DNA of 64,000 bases. Origin: Suilimivivens sp964402925 (lineage in GTDB: Bacteria; Bacillota; Clostridia; Lachnospirales; Lachnospiraceae). The stretch is taken from the NCBI GenBank assembly GCA_964402925.1, contig CAYOED010000005.1, forward strand, positions 1-64,000, given 5' to 3'. Each line of letters begins with the position of its first letter. The stretch's first letter is position 1. Below are positions 61,572-64,000 of the stretch, one piece after another. Below the pieces are notes generated by a model. The model was not told where the DNA came from, searched no databases, and saw only the letters and a list, made by a program, of their open reading frames with translations. A program made the position numbers and the translations under genes.

Positions 61572-63050
61572 CTATCTTACTCTTCCATACAACTTGCACA
61601 TCTTAAATATCTTCTCTGCAAGTTCATCATTTAATTGTCCTTTTACCATTCTCCACTTCCAGTTCGTACCCAAAGTGGATGGAACATTGATTCTGGCTTC
61701 CGCTCCAAGTCCCAGATAATCCTGCATAGGAATAATGGCTGTATCCGATACGCTGGCAATAGCAGCGCGGATGAAATTCCACTCTACTTCTTTACTTCCC
61801 TTGATATTCAGATACTTTCTTGCAAAGCTGCGATCCTTACGGTTAGTGGACTGATACCATCCAACCGTTGTGTCATTGTCATGAGTACCCGTATAGACAA
61901 CCGAATTCGCAATATAATTGTGGGGAAGATAATCACTTTCCTCCCTGGAATCAAATGCAAACTGCAGAATTTTCATTCCCGGATAACCGGTCTTCTTCAC
62001 CAGTTTAATAACTGACGGAGTAAGGAATCCCAAGTCTTCCGCAATAACGAACTTATTGCCCAGTTTTTCTTTCATAACTTTAAACAAGTCATAGCCCGGT
62101 CCTTTTTCCCATTTACCGAACTCAGCAGTCTCATCTCCAAACGGAATGTTGTAATACTCATCAAAACCTCTGAAATGATCGATACGAATTACATCATAAA
62201 GCTTGTAGCAGTATGCAATCCTCTGCATCCACCATGCGTATCCGGTTTCTTTGTGGTAATCCCAGCGGTAAAGCGGATTTCCCCAAAGCTGCCCCGTTGC
62301 AGAAAAAGCATCGGGCGGACACCCTGCCACACCGGTAGGCATACAATTTTCATCAAACTGGAACAATTCCGGATTTGCCCATGCATCGGCACTGTCAAAA
62401 GCAACATAAATAGGAATATCTCCAATGATCATGACTCCCTTGTCATTGGCATATTTCTTGAGCTTTGTCCATTGTGTTGCAAACAAATACTGCTGATATT
62501 CATAAAATAGAATTTCTTCTTTCAGTTCTTCCTTGTATCTGGCGATGGCACTGGCCTTCCTTAAGCGAATATCATCTTCCCATTCCGCCCAGCTTTTTCC
62601 CTGATAAGAATCCTTGACTGCCATATAGAGCGCATAATCAAGAAGCCAGAACTCATTTTCCTTTACAAAAGCCTGAAATTCCTGATTATCCCTAATACTG
62701 CTGTTCTTAAATGCTTCTTTCAGCATCTTGGAACGTGAGAGATAAATTTTTTCGTAATCAACGTACCCCTCGCTTCCTCCCCAGTCACAACTCTCGCACT
62801 GCTTACTGGTAAGCAGACCATCCTCAATCAACTCTTCCAAGTCTATGTAATAAGGGTTTCCTGCGAAAGTAGAAAAGGATTGATAAGGGGAATCACCATA
62901 GCCGGTAGGTCCTAATGGCAATATCTGCCAGTAACGCTGCCCTGCTGCTTTCAGGAAATCCACAAATTCATATGCTTCTTTTGAAAAGGTTCCGATTCCA
63001 TATGCTGACGGAATACTGGATATCGGTAATAAAATGCCGCTTGCTCTCAT
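61572..63050 (-). CDS. malQ: 4-alpha-glucanotransferase
   Basis: 492 residues from ATG at 63050 (MRASGILLPISSIPSAYGIG), with GGGGG seven bases upstream; a 15-codon extension has no site. GH77 enzyme moving maltodextrin segments between glucans. Conserved features: SPYQSFSTFAGNPYYID, the nucleophile region VIRIDHFRGFDEY (Asp), FVIAEDLGFLTP (acid Glu) and YTGTHDNDTTVGWY (Asp). Downstream LacI gene on the same strand; the terminator of thiT and an operator-like site lie upstream. Confidence 0.96.
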   Translation of the reverse strand: MRASGILLPISSIPSAYGIGTFSKEAYEFVDFLKAAGQRYWQILPLGPTGYGDSPYQSFSTFAGNPYYIDLEELIEDGLLTSKQCESCDWGGSEGYVDYEKIYLSRSKMLKEAFKNSSIRDNQEFQAFVKENEFWLLDYALYMAVKDSYQGKSWAEWEDDIRLRKASAIARYKEELKEEILFYEYQQYLFATQWTKLKKYANDKGVMIIGDIPIYVAFDSADAWANPELFQFDENCMPTGVAGCPPDAFSATGQLWGNPLYRWDYHKETGYAWWMQRIAYCYKLYDVIRIDHFRGFDEYYNIPFGDETAEFGKWEKGPGYDLFKVMKEKLGNKFVIAEDLGFLTPSVIKLVKKTGYPGMKILQFAFDSREESDYLPHNYIANSVVYTGTHDNDTTVGWYQSTNRKDRSFARKYLNIKGSKEVEWNFIRAAIASVSDTAIIPMQDYLGLGAEARINVPSTLGTNWKWRMVKGQLNDELAEKIFKMCKLYGRVR

Positions 63051-63075
63051 ACTTTTTCCCCCACTTTTTTTATTC

Positions 63076-63091
63076 CCGGTAACGCTTCCGG
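63076..63091. promoter_or_regulatory. LacI-type operator-like palindrome before malQ
   Basis: CCGGTAACGCTTCCGG is an imperfect palindrome centred on CG, matching at 12 of 16 positions, as expected for LacI/GalR-family operators. It lies 26 bases before the malQ start, downstream of a weak -10-like TATAGT at about 63094-63099, so binding would block transcription. Confidence 0.5.
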
Positions 63092-63108
63092 ACACTATAC
63101 AAACTTAT

Positions 63109-63149
63109 AAAAAGAATACCACTTGCCATGGTAATTTACAAGTGGTATT
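63109..63149 (-). terminator. Intrinsic terminator of thiT
   Basis: AATACCACTTG (63115-63125) and CAAGTGGTATT (63139-63149) form a perfect 11-bp stem with a 13-base loop, followed on the minus strand by C and five T. It lies about 45 bases after the thiT stop. Confidence 0.85.
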
Positions 63150-63192
63150 TCCAATTTCAAAAGAATATTGTTACAGAATATTCATGTAAATC

Positions 63193-63876
63193 CTATAAAT
63201 CCTGCTGCGCCATATTTTTTATCTTAAGAAGCCCCGCGGAAACCGGCGGAAGCAACAGGATCACTACCGTGACGAATGCTTCAAGTCCCAGATATGCTCC
63301 ATTGTATGTAAGGGAGTAAATCGGGGCAGACATATTATAATAAGCCGCATAACTTCCGAAAAAAATCATTCCGGACAAAAAGGCGAAGAAATACCTTCCC
63401 AGAACCCCCAGGAGATATCCCCAGATCAGCCCGCGCTTTTTATTCGCAAATACACCGGAAAGCCCCAGCGCTCCAAAGGCAAAGATATAATCTGTAAGCA
63501 TCTGCGGAATACTGATGATATACGGATCCACGATCAGCTGCAAAAATCCGTACGCAATCGCTGCCATAAGCCCGGTACGAGGCCCGAACATATATCCGAT
63601 CAGACAGATAAACAGCATACTGCACAGGGTGACAGAACCGCCCATAGGCATATCGATCAGCTTGATCATACTGGTCACCATGCCGAGAGCCATTGCCATG
63701 GCTGAAAATACCAGCTGCTTCGTACTAATCTTTTTCCCCTTGCTTCCGCTGATGACACACCCCAGCAGAAGCACCGCGAACATCACAGCAATCAAGACTC
63801 CATAGCCCGCTCCGGTCAACGCATACGACGAAATATTACCTTCTTCGTCCAAAATCTGTGTTGCAAAATAAGACAT
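63193..63876 (-). CDS. thiT: Thiamine ECF transporter S component ThiT
   Basis: 227 residues, about six membrane helices. Family features are plain: KQLVFSAMAMALGMVTSMIK, MPMGGSVTLCSMLFICLIGY, GFLQLIVDPYIISIPQMLTDYIFAFGALGLSG and SLTYNGAYLGLEAF, matching the ThiT thiamine-binding subunit. An extra N-terminal stretch of about 40 residues precedes the usual start. It has AAGGAGG seven bases before ATG, and that SD can be hidden by a hairpin. The end of a probable TPP riboswitch upstream supports the thiamine assignment. Confidence 0.9.
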   Translation of the reverse strand: MSYFATQILDEEGNISSYALTGAGYGVLIAVMFAVLLLGCVISGSKGKKISTKQLVFSAMAMALGMVTSMIKLIDMPMGGSVTLCSMLFICLIGYMFGPRTGLMAAIAYGFLQLIVDPYIISIPQMLTDYIFAFGALGLSGVFANKKRGLIWGYLLGVLGRYFFAFLSGMIFFGSYAAYYNMSAPIYSLTYNGAYLGLEAFVTVVILLLPPVSAGLLKIKNMAQQDL

Positions 63877-63883
63877 AAAAAAA

Positions 63884-63904
63884 CCTCCTTTTTATCACAG
63901 GAGG
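63884..63904 (-). promoter_or_regulatory. SD-sequestering hairpin of thiT
   Basis: CCTCCT (63884-63889 on the plus strand) and AGGAGG (63899-63904) pair with a 9-base loop. In the minus-strand mRNA this puts the Shine-Dalgarno AGGAGG of thiT into the stem. It would be the OFF form of a translational riboswitch. Confidence 0.65.
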
Positions 63905-63990
63905 AGTATACAAATTCTCATAAATGCATCATGATATCTAGAAAATGTGTAACGCTCAAAAAGAAAATATCATGGCAATTATGAAAATCA

Positions 63991-64000
63991 GCTTCCCTAC
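63991..64000 (-). promoter_or_regulatory. 3' end of a probable TPP riboswitch, cut by the window edge
   Basis: The last ten bases read GTAGGGAAGC on the minus strand, the conserved 3' end of the thi-box aptamer (GCGTAGGGAAGC). It is upstream of thiT. Only this fragment is visible, so the call rests on it, the gene and the SD hairpin. Confidence 0.6.

Overview
The window looks like a chromosomal segment of a low-to-moderate GC, endospore-forming Firmicute, most likely a gut clostridium of the Lachnospiraceae. The spoIIA operon, an alpha/beta-type small acid-soluble spore protein, a SpoIID-type protein, a T-box leader on valS, a CIRCE operator on htpG and the tig-clpP-clpX-lon-engB order point to sporulating clostridia. 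The Hsp70-like/giant helical-protein cluster and the Cys-less PurF paralogue are, from memory, typical of Lachnospiraceae. Almost all genes are on the minus strand. I see no rRNA, tRNA, CRISPR array, phage or intact insertion sequence.

Layout. 0-8.1 kb: an amino-acid ABC transporter (binding protein, permease, ATPase) runs straight into purC, purF, purB and a second PurF-like gene that has lost its glutaminase nucleophile. 8.1-15.2 kb: a four-gene unit of unknown function (coiled-coil membrane protein, TPR-like protein, degenerate Hsp70-like protein, 1185-residue helical protein). 15.5-26.2 kb: a SpoIID/peptidoglycan-binding protein, htpG under a perfect CIRCE, a PrsA-like foldase, an FAD protein, sbcC-sbcD and a PHP hydrolase. 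26.7-31.8 kb: a HAD hydrolase, a secreted ComEC-type metallo-hydrolase, a DUF3783-like protein and a large secreted glucosaminidase with Pro/Thr repeats. 31.9-38.2 kb: spoIIAA-spoIIAB-sigF, then folC, a coupled 48-residue ORF and a TPR membrane protein, and a FapA-like DUF342 protein. 38.4-48.8 kb: valS with its T-box, small membrane proteins, a mutarotase-like protein, truA, a D-2-hydroxyacid dehydrogenase, an AI-2E-family protein and engB. 48.9-54.5 kb: lon, clpX, clpP, tig. 54.6-64 kb: a small orphan ORF, an AAA/PD-(D/E)XK protein, a GNAT enzyme, an ECF S component, ssp, greA, CBS, DJ-1 and CYTH proteins, malQ plus a LacI regulator, and thiT with the last bases of a probable TPP riboswitch at the edge.

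Noncoding structure. Four long intergenic palindromes (62-427, 15280-15482, 26265-26596, 33488-33622) share an architecture of a long outer stem around smaller self-complementary hairpins, but no obvious primary sequence. Three have outer arms of about 48-98 bases; the fourth has arms of only 16 bases. They are the strongest structure not explained by known features. The Hsp70-like operon is the best candidate for an uncharacterised protein system.

Starts were chosen by Shine-Dalgarno spacing and family length; several are GTG or TTG. All homology statements are from motif recognition by eye, without database searches.
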